Positions 36,290 to 48,104 are shown, counted from the first letter of the stretch. The stretch is 64,000 nt of DNA from Taeniopygia guttata (GCF_048771995.1 NC_133034.1:5281001-5345000); one strand, 5' to 3'. The notes: a model not told the origin generated them from the letters alone. Made by a program: numbers and translations.

Positions 36290-36720
36290 TGGGATAAAAC
36301 ACAGAGGGGCTGGAGCATGTCCAGGGAAGGGAATGGAGCTGGGGAACGGGCTGGAGCACCAGGAGTGGCTGAATGAGATGGAAAGGGGCTCTGCCTGGAG
36401 AAAAGGAGGCTCAGGGGAACCTTCTGGCTCTGCACAACTCCTGACAGGAGGGGACAGCTGGGGACAGGGACAGGACAAGGGGAAATGGCCTCAAGTTGCA
36501 CCAGGGGAGGCGCAGATTGGGCATGAGGGGAAACTCCACTTCCCAAAGCCCTGTCAAGCCCTGGCCCAGCTGCCCAGCTGGTGGAGATCCCACCCGTGGA
36601 GAGAGTTAAAAGCCATGTGGCACTTGGGGACATGGGTGGCCTTGGCAGTGCTGAGGGAACAGTTGAACTTAATGATCTGGGAGGGCTTTTCCAACCTAAA
36701 TGATTCTGTGATTCTAAGAG
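36290..36720 (+). mobile_element. CR1 LINE 3' fragment
   Basis: Plus orientation: 'ggctggagcatgtccaggga', 'cctggagaaaaggaggctca', 'gacagggacaggacaagggg', 'tttccaacctaaatgattct'. Minus-strand frames through it are shadows of the repeat. Confidence 0.92.
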
Positions 36721-37383
36721 ATGGAAAATAAAAAGGCTGGGGAGGAACTCAGGTGACCAGAGGGAAAGCAGCTGTAGAATAATTTGCAGGATAAGTCTTC
36801 CAAGCTCTGTGAAAAGGAATTTTTTTAACATTTCATATATTAAATTTTTACAAGCCTGTTTTTTAAATGAATGCTTATACCAAATACGTTTTAAAGGCAG
36901 CTTTTAGCAAGGGAAAGATGAACTCGGATGACAAATAAGATTTTTGGGTGTTTTTTTGGTTGGGTTTTTTTTTTAAGGGACAACCCAGGACAGGAAGATA
37001 CAGTACAATTTAGAAGTGAGCCCCAAATCTCTCCCAGAGGTGCAGTTCAGCCTCAGTAAACACCTGCTTCCACAAATGGGGAGGAAAAAAGGAGGGCTGA
37101 GAGTAATGATGACCTTTCTGCTGTACTCCCTCATGATGGCACAGTCACTATCACCAAGTGCCATCAGAGGACAATGGAAGAGACTTTGGGGTCTTATTAG
37201 TTGGTTTAAAAAAAACCCTATGGGTGTCCCTATACTGGCCACCTTCCCTCCAGCTGCAACAGGCCCTTCCCTGGCGCAGGGCTGGCTGGGATAGCCCTCC
37301 ACCACACAATAATTTGAGGAGTAAAAATTCCACAGGTAATAAATACATCATTAACTACAGAATTAACTCAGAACACAGCTGAG

Positions 37384-37745
37384 AGCACTCAGTCTGTTCA
37401 ACTTGGAAGAAACTGAGAGACCTGATCCCAGTGTGCAGCTCCTCCCAAGGGACAGCTCTGAGCTCTTCTCTCTGTGACCAGGAGGACCCCAGGGAACAGC
37501 TGGAGCTGTGTCAGGGGGTTTAGGTTGGATATCAGGGGAAGGTTCTTCCCTCAGAGGGTGCTGGGCACTGCCCAGGCTCCCCAGGGAATGGGCACAGCCC
37601 CAAGGCAGCCAGAGCTCCAGGGGAGTTTGGACAACGTTCTCAGGGGTGCCCAGGGTGGGATTGTTGGGGTGTCTGTGCATGGCCAGGAGCTGGATTGATG
37701 ATCCCTGTGGGTCCCTTCCAGGGATATTCTGTGATTCTGTGGTAT
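37384..37745 (+). mobile_element. CR1-type LINE 3' fragment
   Basis: Plus orientation: 'cagtctgttcaacttggaag', 'ttaggttggatatcagggga', 'ccccagggaatgggcacagc', 'ttgttggggtgtctgtgcat', ending 'gatattctgtgattctgtgg'. Same subgroup as 15190-15487, but a longer copy. Confidence 0.85.
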
Positions 37746-38233
37746 CAGTCACTAGTCTGTATCTAAATTGCTGCCACCCTTCCTTTCCTCTCACTGCTCT
37801 CTTCAGCTGTTTTTTATCACTTCAAGCAAAGCTGTAAGCAACAGGAGATGACAAGAATAACACAACCATCAGGATTCATGCACGTGGCATCACCTGCTTT
37901 AGTAACTGATCCCAGGGCTGGGTGGACACATCCTGTTCTCTCTCCTCTGTTTGGACTGCACAAGGCAGGCTCTTTCCAGTGTAAAACACAGGTACTTCAC
38001 AGCTACTGGTGAAGCCTGGCTGGCTGACTGCTCTGAACAAACCAAGGGACAAACAGAGTCTCATGCCCATACCCCTCACATCCCCCCGAACTCACTCCTG
38101 ACTACGGCGTGGCTGGATCAAATTCAAGAATTCAAGAAGCAAAGTGACAGAGCCAGAGAATTACTGGTGTTCTTCTCTTGCACTTGCCACCAAAGCAGCG
38201 TGGAGGAGGGTCTGTGCTTAGATTAACACTTAC

Positions 38234-38334
38234 TGGTTACTGGCGTGGCATTGTTGGGCGTGTCAGCCCGCAGGTACTGCGTCGTCTGCGTGGAGGGCTG
38301 CGACAGCCCCTGCGAGCTGCTGCTGTCGCTGATG
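38234..38334 (-). CDS. RYK: RYK exon 7, Ser/Thr-rich cytoplasmic linker
   Basis: 101 nt, acceptor ccccacag, donor ACC A|gtaagt. With the two split serines it encodes SISDSSSSQGLSQPSTQTTQ (186-205) and YLRADTPNNATPVTS (206-220), the linker between the membrane helix and the kinase fold. The run of Ser/Thr/Gln suggests a disordered, phosphorylatable stretch. The exon holds nine CpG sites in 101 nt, far above its AT-rich surroundings. Confidence 0.97.
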
Positions 38335-40379
38335 CTGTGGGGAAACACAAATGCAGATCAGCATCACTGCTTGCCACTCCAACACATTCCAAATTAACCT
38401 GTCGAGGTCAAAATCAGATTTTACAGGCAAGACTTTAATGTATTTCAGGTGACTCAAAAGTCTTGGCACGAAGCATGAACAGCTTCCCCCTATTTGCTTT
38501 CCAGAACTTCTCTGTCTTCACACTTCTCCCCACTTTGGAATAATCAAAGTGACAAAACATTCCTTGCCAGAACCATCCTGTGATACCAAGAACAACTCTT
38601 ATATTCCAGGAAAGATTTGCACATCTCGTGGCACCGATGTCCCACTGAGACAAGGGCTCTATTTTACAGCCCAAACTGCTCTACCCTACTTTGTCACTCC
38701 CCTCCTTAGGGGTACCTGTTGCCCCTTCCAGCACCACCTAAGGTGTGTTTTTTGAGATGCTTTCTTTGGGCAGAAGGACTAGGGGTCCACAGAGTATCCA
38801 TGAAACGGGTAAACCACAGCCTAAACCACAGCAGGCTGACTTCTGCCTTATTTTCACAGTCAAAACTCTACAAAAAGGGCTTTTGCAGCTGTAGTGGACC
38901 AAAACCCCTATTAGCAGGTCAGATGGCAGGGCCAGAAGCTTTTTTGTAGTTCTTCCCCTCCAGCCACATACAAATGTCCCCTCTTTGATCCAACCTCAAG
39001 TTTTCCACTGCTGACTGTATTGGGAGGATGAAGAAGAAACTGGTTTGGGATACAACCTCTGCTCTGTCAAATTATAAACATTTAAGGTTTCTTGGGCAGG
39101 CCAGTGACGCCTATAGGATTGTCAGACATGGCTAGTAATGCCCTCCAAGCCCACTGCTTCCTTTAAAAACCAGAAATCCAAGTCCACTCTTCCCCATTAC
39201 AGCCCAATCATGGATGAACCCACTGAATTTTTTCTCTGGAATAGAATCTACTGAATCTCATAACACAAACTTACTCATTTATAGCTGGCCTCAATCTCTC
39301 CCTGGAACACTTTTTTTTTTACAGTTATTCCCACATTCCCTGCCTTCGAGGTGCAGGGCTCCAGCACAGCTTTTAGCAGGAGCCTAAAAGCCACAGATGC
39401 TGGTCTAGCTGCTCCCCTTAAACGTTTTTGAATTACTATTCTTTGGTGCTGGCAATTACTGCTTATTTGAACTGCTCCCACTATTGCATCCATGAGCTGC
39501 CTCAATATGATCCACTCTGCAGCGAGCTCCCCAGGAAGGAGAATTTTGGCACGGTCACCACATCAAACACCAAGGCACAACTTGCATTTCCTTTTCTTGC
39601 TCTGGCTGGAAACTCCTTTTGTAACCTGATCACCCACTAGCCCTGTGGATTCCTTTGGCTGGAGGCAAGTGTGAGGAAGGAATTATTCTTTTAATGCCTG
39701 TTGCAAGATTGAAAAACTCTTTTGGGTTGGCTTCGTTCTGGTTTTTAGGTTTAACTCACTTCCTGAGCTTCCTCACTTGCATATTCTATCAGCTATTTGA
39801 ACGATGTCTTCTTGCTTTAATGACTCCCATTATCCTGCTGTTAAACCATGCCAACTTTCCTTGGCACTTTTCCAGTGCCTTTGCTGGGAGGTTTGCAGCA
39901 TTTGCCGTGGACTTCCAATACAATGTTCCCAAATAATCCATGTGCAGCCTGTAAACTCGGCTTGAGCTTCCAGTTAACAACCCTCCTCGGTTTTATTTAG
40001 TTCTGGGGGTTGAAATTAAGAGCACCAGTGGGTTTTCCAGGCTCTGTTGCTCCTGGGAGGTCGTTAACCCTAATGACATTGTCATATTCTGTTCAGGAAC
40101 CTTTTACAGAAACAGTTTGAGAGTATTATTCACAACCAAATCAGGAATTATTGCTTCCCTCGGTGAGTTTGTTCAAAACAAACCCCACACCTCCGAATTT
40201 TCAGGCACACTTTGCTTCTGTTACACCTTTGCTCTGGCACTGCCTGAGCAACAGCTTTTACACAGCAGCACATCCACAGTTCTGCCAGGCCAGGCACCTT
40301 CAGGCTCAAAAATAAGTCATCACATGGTGCTTGAAGAGCTAAACCCCAGGAGCTGCACAAACTTCCTAAAATCACTCAG

Positions 40380-40440
40380 TGGTCTGGGTTGGAAGAGACC
40401 TCAAAGATCATCTCGTTCCAAACTCTTTCCACAGACAGGG
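40380..40440 (-). mobile_element. CR1 LINE 3' tip
   Basis: Antisense, about 60 bp: 'ggtctgggttggaagagacc', 'tcaaagatcatctcgttcca'. Only the terminal part remains. Confidence 0.75.
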
Positions 40441-41404
40441 AAAATCCCCTGAATTTATCAGAATTTGTCAGTAGGACATACAGTGATTCAAAGCAAATTA
40501 TTTACACCTGCAAACAACAAAGGACTAACATGAAATGGATTTTTAGCTTTATCTCCACAGAAAGTAAGTTGTGTTTTTAGGATTACTTTGTATCTCCACA
40601 GAAAACCAGTGCAATGGAGTACAGGGGAGGACATCTGATCACACTGCCGGGCTGGACACCTCAAAGCCTTACCTCACACACGGCACTATCCCATACTATA
40701 AATAGAATGTTCTTCCTTTCTGAATTAAAGCAAGCTGCACATCCTTTAACACCTTCAGCTGATTAAAACCCCTCCATCAGACACCCAGGTAGAAAGGAAT
40801 TGAGGGAGGCTGACAAGTTCATTTGGTTACAACTGAGAAACCACCATGCAGCGGCACTGCCAAAGCCACATGGGCTGGGGCCGCCAGGGGAGGGAATGGC
40901 AGGGAGAAAACTGAAAGGAACAGATGAATGGATAAAGAGGAGGATGAAAAAGATAAAGCTACTCCACGAGGCTGCAGGCAGCACAGAAGCAGTTCAAGAC
41001 ATCCTTTAGTTCAAGATATCCTTTCACAGGGGTGACCACCCACGGGCTGTTTTCCAAAGGATCCAGTTTCACACGGCCTGCTCCTGAACAGTTGCATCTG
41101 ATGCAGGCTGTTCACACAGCCTCAGTCCACCTGCTTTTCCAGCCTCCCTTCTCCTCAGTGTTTAATCCCCACTCCAACGCTCTTGGACTCATGTTACAAC
41201 TCCATTTTCCATGCATGTGCTACGTTTCTTCTGGATTGGAAATATATTTGAGAGAGCCCAACATTGCCAGTTTTATAACCAAGCAGTTGTAATGTTCAGA
41301 CTGTACCCTAAGGCTGAACTGAATACTGGAATATCAAAGTAGGGAAAACTGAAATTCAGTCTCCTGCAGGTGTCAGTAAAACCCAAGTGTTTTCATCCAA
41401 TCAT

Positions 41405-41805
41405 GTAAAAGCATGGAACTGTTTGGGTGGGAAGGGACCTTAAAGCTCATCCAGTCCCACCCCCTGCCATGAGCAGGGACACCTTCCACTGTCCCAGTTG
41501 CTCCAAGCCCTGTCCAACCTGGCCTTGGACATTTCCAGGGATCCAGGGGCAGCCACAGCTTCTCTGGGAAACTGTGCCAGGGCCTCAACTCCCTCCCAGG
41601 GAAGAATTACTTCCCAATATCCCATCTAAGGTAAAATAAAGGTAAAAACTCTCTGGCAGTGGAAAGTCATTCCCCCTTGTCTTGGCATTCCACGCCCTTG
41701 TCCAGGAGCCCCTTTAGGCACTGAAAGGGGCTTTAAGGTCTCCCTGGAGCCTTCTCTTCTCCAGTATGAACACCCCCAGCTCTCCCAGGCTGCCTTTCCA
41801 GTGTG
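41405..41805 (-). mobile_element. CR1 LINE 3' fragment
   Basis: Antisense: 'agcatggaactgtttgggtg', 'gggaccttaaagctcatcca', 'gcagccacagcttctctggg', 'ggagccttctcttctccagt'. It lies 305 bp from exon 6. Confidence 0.93.
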
Positions 41806-42109
41806 CCTAAGTCAATTTTTCCTTCAACCCTGACAATCCTTGCAGATCTGATTTTGTCTGAATCTTTCTACTCTACACAAATATTCTGGCAAAACCTGAA
41901 AAACCCTTCCACCTCATAAACAGCAGAGCACCTGCAACTGCTGCCTTTCTGCAGCACAGCTCTCACCTCAACCCCACACAGGCAATATCTCAGCTTGCCA
42001 CTGAGAGCAGAAATTGCAAACTACCACAGAGTGCTCATTTTGAGACTGAACTCCCACTAGTCTGAGTAAATATGTCCCAAAACCACACTGGGAAAACTTG
42101 AACACATAC

Positions 42110-42254
42110 CTGTCATCCAACTCTATCCTTTTCATGCTGTGGAGGTGCAAGACAGCCAGGATTATTGCCACCAGGAATATCACAGCACAGCACACACCCA
42201 CACTGATATAGAACACACGGGTCGAAGTGGTGGGAGCTGCATTTACAGGATCGA
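42110..42254 (-). CDS. RYK: RYK exon 6, transmembrane helix
   Basis: 145 nt, acceptor ctgttgcag, donor CAG|gtatgt. Extracellular DPVNAAPTTSTR (139-150) is followed by VFYISVGVCCAVIFLVAIIL (151-170) AVL, an uninterrupted hydrophobic run of about 23 residues, then HLHSMKRIELDD with the basic side inside the cell. RYK is known to be cut by gamma-secretase within this helix, releasing the cytoplasmic domain. Phe138 is split across the upstream border. Confidence 0.98.
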
Positions 42255-42905
42255 CTGCAACAGATGTGGAAAGTTACTGAACCCTGCTCAGAAAGGAGAA
42301 AAATCAACAAAAAACCCCAAACAAAACCCCCAAGAAACAACATTTTGTTGTTATGGCAACACAAGCAGAGGGGTCGGAGGCAGGGAGAGGCAGCAGCCTC
42401 AGCCACCCCAAATGTTCTATAGGGTACCCTGGAGAACAACTACCTTGGAAGAGACAGTGGGAGGTAAAGAGAGCACTGAGCACTCTTTCCCACTGCTTTC
42501 CAACAGCATTTTGGCAAAAATACTCCTGTTCTGGGTATTATGGAGCCACAGTCAGCCAATGATATTTCCAGCTAGAAGAGGTGGAAAGGAAACTACCTCA
42601 TTCTATTCCTTCAATAGTGATAAATTGAAACAGCAAACCAGACAGATCATAAGGTCAAGAAAACAGATCAGAGTCATGTACAGAAACCAGAGCCCCTAAG
42701 ATGTGATACAAAAGTTGTTACAAGACTTGGAATAGGGTTTTTTCCTCTTCACCAGTTAAAACAATTAATTAACAAAAACCCACTGCAACACTGGGTATAG
42801 TACAGACTACATGGGGACTGTTTTCACAGGGAAAGCTGTGGAATCAAAGCACATTAAAAGTTCTTCAGTTTTTAAACCCCAGGTTGTACATTCAGGATTA
42901 CTTAC
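42255..42905 (-). other. RYK: RYK intron 5
   Basis: A 651-nt intron, phase 1, donor gtaagt. No repeat or other feature was recognised. Confidence 0.93.
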
Positions 42906-42962
42906 AGATAGCCTTGCTGCTGTTTCTATCAGCTGTTGGAGATTTGACTTCTGGTTCAAGCT
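42906..42962 (-). CDS. RYK: RYK exon 5, extracellular stalk
   Basis: 57 nt, acceptor ctctttag, donor ATC T|gtaagt. It encodes LEPEVKSPTADRNSSKAI (120-137) with Lys119 and Phe138 split at the borders. Asn132-Ser-Ser is an N-glycosylation sequon. This is the least conserved part of the ectodomain by comparison with the recalled human protein. A neighbouring AG two bases on would break the frame, which fixes the acceptor. Both introns are phase 1 and the length is a multiple of three. Confidence 0.93.
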
Positions 42963-45192
42963 CTAAAGAGATGAGAGAAAGCCATTAAGTTTGGAGTACA
43001 TTTATTATTGCAGCCCTTCACATTGCCTCAGGTATACAAAAACAGAACTGCTTTTCCAAAGAGAAGAGCTGATTCAAGGACTACAGCAATCCCTAGATTT
43101 CCATTCAAATACCTAACCAGGTAGAATTAAAATCACACTGAAACACACAGGTCAGGTATTTCATCACTGACACACATGTCCAGGGTGGCAAAGCTTGAAC
43201 CCACTGAATCCTTGTAAAACCCTGCAGCTTGTCCAAGGCTCAAAGCAGCAGAAAGAAGAGGTGCAGAGAATGTGTTTGCTATAGCACTAAACAAAGACCT
43301 CACAGAATCAGTTCCTACAGGAGAGAAAATCATTGCTGGGATGTTCAATCAAGACTACCCTGATCATTTGGAGGAAATCCTGGCTCCAGTCTAATGTTGC
43401 TCATCCTAAGGAGTGGTCAGAGATGCAACCACAGGCACTGTGCCTTCTCAGCTGATGCCAGTCAGGAGTCACAGAGTTAACAGAGAAGGATGGAAGAGGC
43501 GATGCCCATTTAAATACTCATAAATATGCAAGTGAAGGCAGGAGGACAACACAGCTCAAGTGAGTAGCAGTCCTTTAGAAAGTGGTTAAATCTTCATTAA
43601 GCATACTCTGGGCCTGGTTACCAAGAGGAGCAGTGCAAACCCAGGGAATGCAGGAGATGCCTCCAGATTAACCCCCCCTTCCCACCCCGAAGGTCTGCAG
43701 GCAGCTGAGGGAATCCCATGGATTTCTGCAGCTGCACAGGCACAGTCCCACTTACACACCCCCTTCCTGCTCTCAGTTGTGTCCAACACAGCACAGCCCC
43801 TTCCCACTCCTTGTTAAGCCAGTGCAGCTTAGGAAAAAGTAATCCAAGGAAGGCAAAAAAATCAGAGTTTTTCTTTTTTATCCTCCTTTTTTGAACTTGA
43901 GGAGGAACTGTCAGGAATGCCCTGAGCAAAACCACTAGCAAGTTCCTGCATATTCCTAATTTATGCATTAAATTCAATCAGAAACCCCCATATGCTCTAC
44001 ACCCATCAACACACACCAAACAAAGCCATTTTTTGTTTTTATGAACCTGCAGAAACGAGATCTCTGTAAGGACCACTTCTGATGGTTCAGGCAGTGGCTC
44101 TGTCTCACCCCTCAGTGAACTGTGTAGTGCTTCTGGAAAGCTCCATCACACATCCACAGCTCAGTAAGCTGTGAATGACTTAGCAGGGCTGACTTCCCCC
44201 ACTTGGAGTATTTGAAAAAATACAGGAAAACATGAAATAAATGTAAAAACATCAACATTATCAGTCAGACCTCCATTTTACTAGAAGGAGATACACACTT
44301 TGAATTAAAAATGGTCTTCCTGAAGCCTGATGCAAGGAATAGAGCATTCCAACGTTATGTGCTACAAGGCATGGCTGGCTCTTCGACCCACACCTTCCCT
44401 GAGCTCATCCTTTGATATTTATACTCAAAAAAACGATAAACCCCTCTCTGGAAAGACAGCTACCACCCTCAAAGGCTCCAGGTAAGCTGGACAGAGGCAG
44501 GAGGAGCATGCAAAGAGTAGGTGGCAATCCCCAAATACTGCCTAGGAGCGGAACACCACAGGCATTTTTACGGAGGGCGCAGCTCTTGGGATTCTCCAAA
44601 AGAATCTTCTTCTGGTGCCTATGAAAATACTAGAAAATCCTAGGAAAATTCTAGGTAGCAACAACAGTAAACAGGAACAATCCAAGAATAAATTATACCT
44701 GCAGATTCCCAAGTGGTAACACAGAAGAGTCAATTTAGGATTTCCAAAATCTGGATTATCTCCAAAGATCATTTTGTACTTCACATCTAACAGACTAACA
44801 CCTCCTACAGTCACTAAACAGCCATTTTTATCACAATTTATAAACTAAGTAGATTTTATTGCTAATTTTTAGAACTATTTGAATTCTCATAATGTTGCAA
44901 TTTTGAAGGTACTGATTTCTTCTTTCCAAACAGAGAGAAAATTGTTTTTGTTACATATCTTTTAAAAGGTCAGTCAGTGCAGTAGAAGTTTTGGGGAAAG
45001 TTGTTCATTCACCAGCTTCTGCTTCAACCAAAAGTCCTCATTCCTCTCTGAAAGGCAGAATTTTACCTGTTTTCTTCCAATCCTCCCTAAAACTCAACTC
45101 TGTTACTCCTGTCCTGGATCATACACCCACTCCCTTTTCCTAGCATACTTAAACAGTAAAAGCTTTAAAATATCTGAAACTTAATCTCTTAC
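42963..45192 (-). other. RYK: RYK intron 4
   Basis: 2.2 kb, phase 1, donor gtaaga. No CR1 copy; a C-rich run near 43670 and AT-rich remainder. Nothing else was supported. Confidence 0.92.
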
Positions 45193-45327
45193 TTTTGTAG
45201 CACATTTTCCTTCGTTTGAAATTTAAAACTGTGATGTTTTTTGAGGAATTTATTGTTAAGTTGAGCTGCATCAGGATTGTGACGTCGGAGTCGAGTCTGC
45301 CGGTGCAGGAGAGTTCGACACGGAACA
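45193..45327 (-). CDS. RYK: RYK exon 4, WIF domain end and tetrabasic site
   Basis: 135 nt, acceptor gttcacag, donor AAA A|gtaaga. It encodes FRVELSCTGRLDSDVTILMQ (75-94), LNLTINSSKNITVLNF (95-110) and KRRKMCYK (111-118). Cys81 and Cys116 are the expected disulfide pair of the WIF fold. Asn96, Asn100 and Asn104 are glycosylation sequons. KRRK is the tetrabasic cleavage site described for vertebrate RYK, and it is intact here. Confidence 0.98.
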
Positions 45328-45681
45328 CTGTGAACACAACACAGGGGTTACAGGGGAGTGGGACATCTCAGACTCCAAGATGAGAGAACATTTCAATAAG
45401 GGCCTTTTTTGAGATTATGTTTATGAAGTATATTGTAAACATCATAAATTGTCACATAAAGAACTCAATACTATGAAATTCTATTTTAGTCTTCATGCCT
45501 CATCACTTCAGCCATTAGAGCATCAAAGGACATGGATTTGAAATTAATTTTTGTCAATTTTATTAAGTGTTCACAGATCACTAGAACTGCATTTGTGGCT
45601 AAATGACCATTATTCATCCATAATTCATGATGGATGAATTATGGATGAATAATTCACTCTGGATGGGGGTGGGGAATTTAC
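45328..45681 (-). other. RYK: RYK intron 3, short, with a perfect hairpin
   Basis: A 354-nt intron, phase 1, donor CAG|gtaaat. A perfect 20-bp inverted repeat (45609-45653) lies 28 nt after the donor. Confidence 0.95.
45609..45653. repeat. Perfect 20-bp inverted repeat, 5-nt loop
   Basis: Left arm 45609-45628 (attattcatccataattcat) is exactly complementary to 45634-45653; the loop is gatgg. Pairing stops at the next base on each side. Each arm also holds related 'ggatgaat' words, so the structure may have grown from a small tandem repeat. Confidence 0.97.
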
Positions 45682-45781
45682 CTGAGAGGGTGCGAGGAAC
45701 TTCTCCTTGTAGAGAAATGTTGGCCTGGGGCAAGGCCATAGCCATGGGATCATGGACCTGAAATCCCAGTTTATACTCAAC
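45682..45781 (-). CDS. RYK: RYK exon 3, WIF domain
   Basis: 100 nt, acceptor gctacag, donor TCA G|gtaaat. It encodes VEYKLGFQVHDPMAMALPQA (41-60) and NISLQGEVPRTLS (61-73). GEVPRTLS is typical of the RYK WIF domain, which binds Wnt ligands. Asn61-Ile-Ser is a glycosylation sequon. Val74 is split across the downstream border. Confidence 0.98.
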
Positions 45782-47482
45782 CTGTAGCAACAGATGGGAG
45801 AGAGAAAACACATCAGAAATCTGTCTAGGAGTATAAGGAAATAAAACATCTCTTTTCATAATTTTTGAAAATAAAAACCCATACATTATTTTCAAGGAGT
45901 GCTGGTAATTTTAGGCATCCATATTCCAAGTTTCTTATGTGACATTTTAGTATCAAGACTTTTGTGACAGTTGAAATTAAGAAAGCCAAAACAGAATCTA
46001 CTTGCAAAATCATTCCTTAAAATCTGGGGCAGAATTCAGAATGCTTGTCTTAAAAAAAAAAAAAAAATCATCCCTCACAAACCTCACTCAGTGATACTTT
46101 TAAACTTACTTGTTCAAAAGTCACTTTGTTAAAGGTGCTAAAATTCAAACAATTTCCCCTCCCACAGTCAGTTTTACAAACAAAATTGCTTAGAAATAGT
46201 TTATTCAACTGTAGTCAAGATTTTGTTTCCACTTAAGAAGCTGACTCTGCAAACATTCATTCAAGAAAAAGTACACTATCTACTCTAAGTCATAAACTCC
46301 TCTTGGAAATTCATCCTCCCCCTCCACTCTCAGCTGAATTCATCTGTTTGACTTTGTCCCCATAGTTAGTTTTTCCCCCCTTTTAAAAACATAATATGAT
46401 TCATTTCTGTTATCAATTTATTTTTCAGTCAGGATGCCAAGGGAAGAGACACAACCTGAGCTCCTCCATGTCACACCATACCAACTTGGAGCAGAAGATG
46501 CTGAGGGGTGGAACCCCAGGAATGGGAAGCAGGCTACACAAGCTTCAAAATTCCTCCTCAAAATTCACAGCCAGGCCCAAGGAAACACAGGGCAGGGCCA
46601 GTGATGCAGGGAGCCTCAGCTGAAGCTGTGACAAGGGAACTCCTCTCAAATGACAAGTGACTGAACTGCCACTGTGCATGTGGAATATGGGATCAGGGCT
46701 GGCTGGCACTCGACCCAATTCCACTGCAGGCCAAAAGTCTCTCCTCTTAACAAGTTACACGTCAAAAGGAAGAACAACGGCAGGAGGAATCTTCAGGACT
46801 CGCACTAGTGGAGCTAGTTTAATACTGCTGCTCCTACTTGCAGCCTTTCCTACTTAAGGGGAGAAGAACAACCATCACTCAAGAACAGAATGAACATCTG
46901 GCAGAGACTAAACAGATCATTTCATATATGAAAATAAATTGTTAAGTAACTGGAAATGCTTCAGAATGTAAGAGCATACGCAATCTCTCTGACAGCTGCT
47001 GCTGCACGCTCCAGGCACAGTGATTAAGTGACTAAAAAGCCTTTCCATTTAATCAGGGCTCAGTAAAAACATACTGGATGCCGCTTTTATAGGCTCTCCT
47101 TGTCTCCAAGCATATGTTTCTAGAAATCTCTACAACAATTGCTCTACATATAATTTCCAGAGGCTTCAGTTCATGGCTGCCCTTCTGTGTGTCCAATGCA
47201 CCAAGGGAAGAGATTCCACAGCCAGTGGCTTGTATGCATACATGGACCTTGCCAGGAGCAAGAAATATAAAATGCTTTGAAATAAGTGCTTCAACTTTCT
47301 AAAATAAGGAACAGCTTGGATGTATGCCATCTTCACTTATTGCCTGCAGTTGTGTAAGTATTTTGCACCTTGCATATGCTAATTTTTTCAAAGAAAAAAG
47401 CCATTAAATTATAGCAGTGGGTATTCACCAAGCAGAACAGCTCATGTCTCAAGTACCCAGAGCAGAAGTCATGCCTGCTCAC
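45782..47482 (-). other. RYK: RYK intron 2
   Basis: 1.7 kb, phase 0, donor gtgagc. A 16-base A run occurs at 46052-46067; no CR1 and no other feature. Confidence 0.92.
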
Positions 47483-47604
47483 CTTGGATTTGGCATGCCA
47501 GGTGAAGTGGAGATTGTTGGTCTCGCTGGGTATGAGGAGATTGAAGGATAAGGCATAGTGATTAACCACATCATTCCTCACGTAAGACAACTCTGCATCC
47601 AGAC
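47483..47604 (-). CDS. RYK: RYK exon 2, start of WIF domain
   Basis: 122 nt, acceptor ttcttacag, donor AAG|gtgagc. The first two bases, GT, complete a Gly codon begun in exon 1. It encodes LDAELSYVRNDVVNHYALSF (1-20) and NLLIPSETNNLHFTWHAKSK (21-40), the N-terminal half of the WIF module. It is the most upstream RYK exon in the window; the signal peptide exon lies outside. Confidence 0.98.
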
Positions 47605-48104
47605 CTGTAAGAAGAAAGAGAAGGGTAAGACAGAAAAGAACAGGACCAAACACATTGGAACAAGCAACTTTCAGGACCACCAGCTCCACTTATATCTGCA
47701 TGTTTAAGCAAACACTTCCTCCAATCCCTAAATTCCAAGGTAGGTTTGGAGACCAAGGCTCACAGCCGGCAGCTCTCATGGAGGGCTCCAAAGCCTTACA
47801 GACCAATCACTTCAGAGAGGTGCCACAGCCTAAGGAAGAGGTAAAAGCTGGAATGTAATGGAAGGAAAAACAACTTTTCATGCAAACATACAGTAGAGTT
47901 ATTACAGGCTCTCCTGAACATCCCCTGTTCTGCTTGTGGGAATCACTCAAATTCACTCGTTTTATTTACAACTGTGTTCACTCAAACGAAACTGCTCTGA
48001 ATTATCAGTCAGTTAATCACAGGTAATTCCTTCTGGAATAGCTCATTTCTTGAGCCCGAAACACCTAGGCAGTATGGAATTAGCTTCAAGGTAATTAGAT
48101 CACA

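Larger units (their letters stand above)
35399..38233 (-). other. RYK: RYK intron 7
   Basis: 2.8 kb, phase 1, donor gtaagt. It carries two long plus-orientation CR1 copies (36290-36720 and 37384-37745). No other feature was recognised. Confidence 0.92.
38335..42109 (-). other. RYK: RYK intron 6
   Basis: 3.8 kb, phase 2, donor gtatgt. It contains a short CR1 end at 40380-40440, a long antisense CR1 at 41405-41805 and, between 39270 and 39980, sequence that may be a very old element (see findings). Confidence 0.92.

Noticed and set aside
36271..36831. 186-codon minus-strand frame
   Set aside because: Reverse strand of the CR1 copy at 36290-36720; no coding significance.
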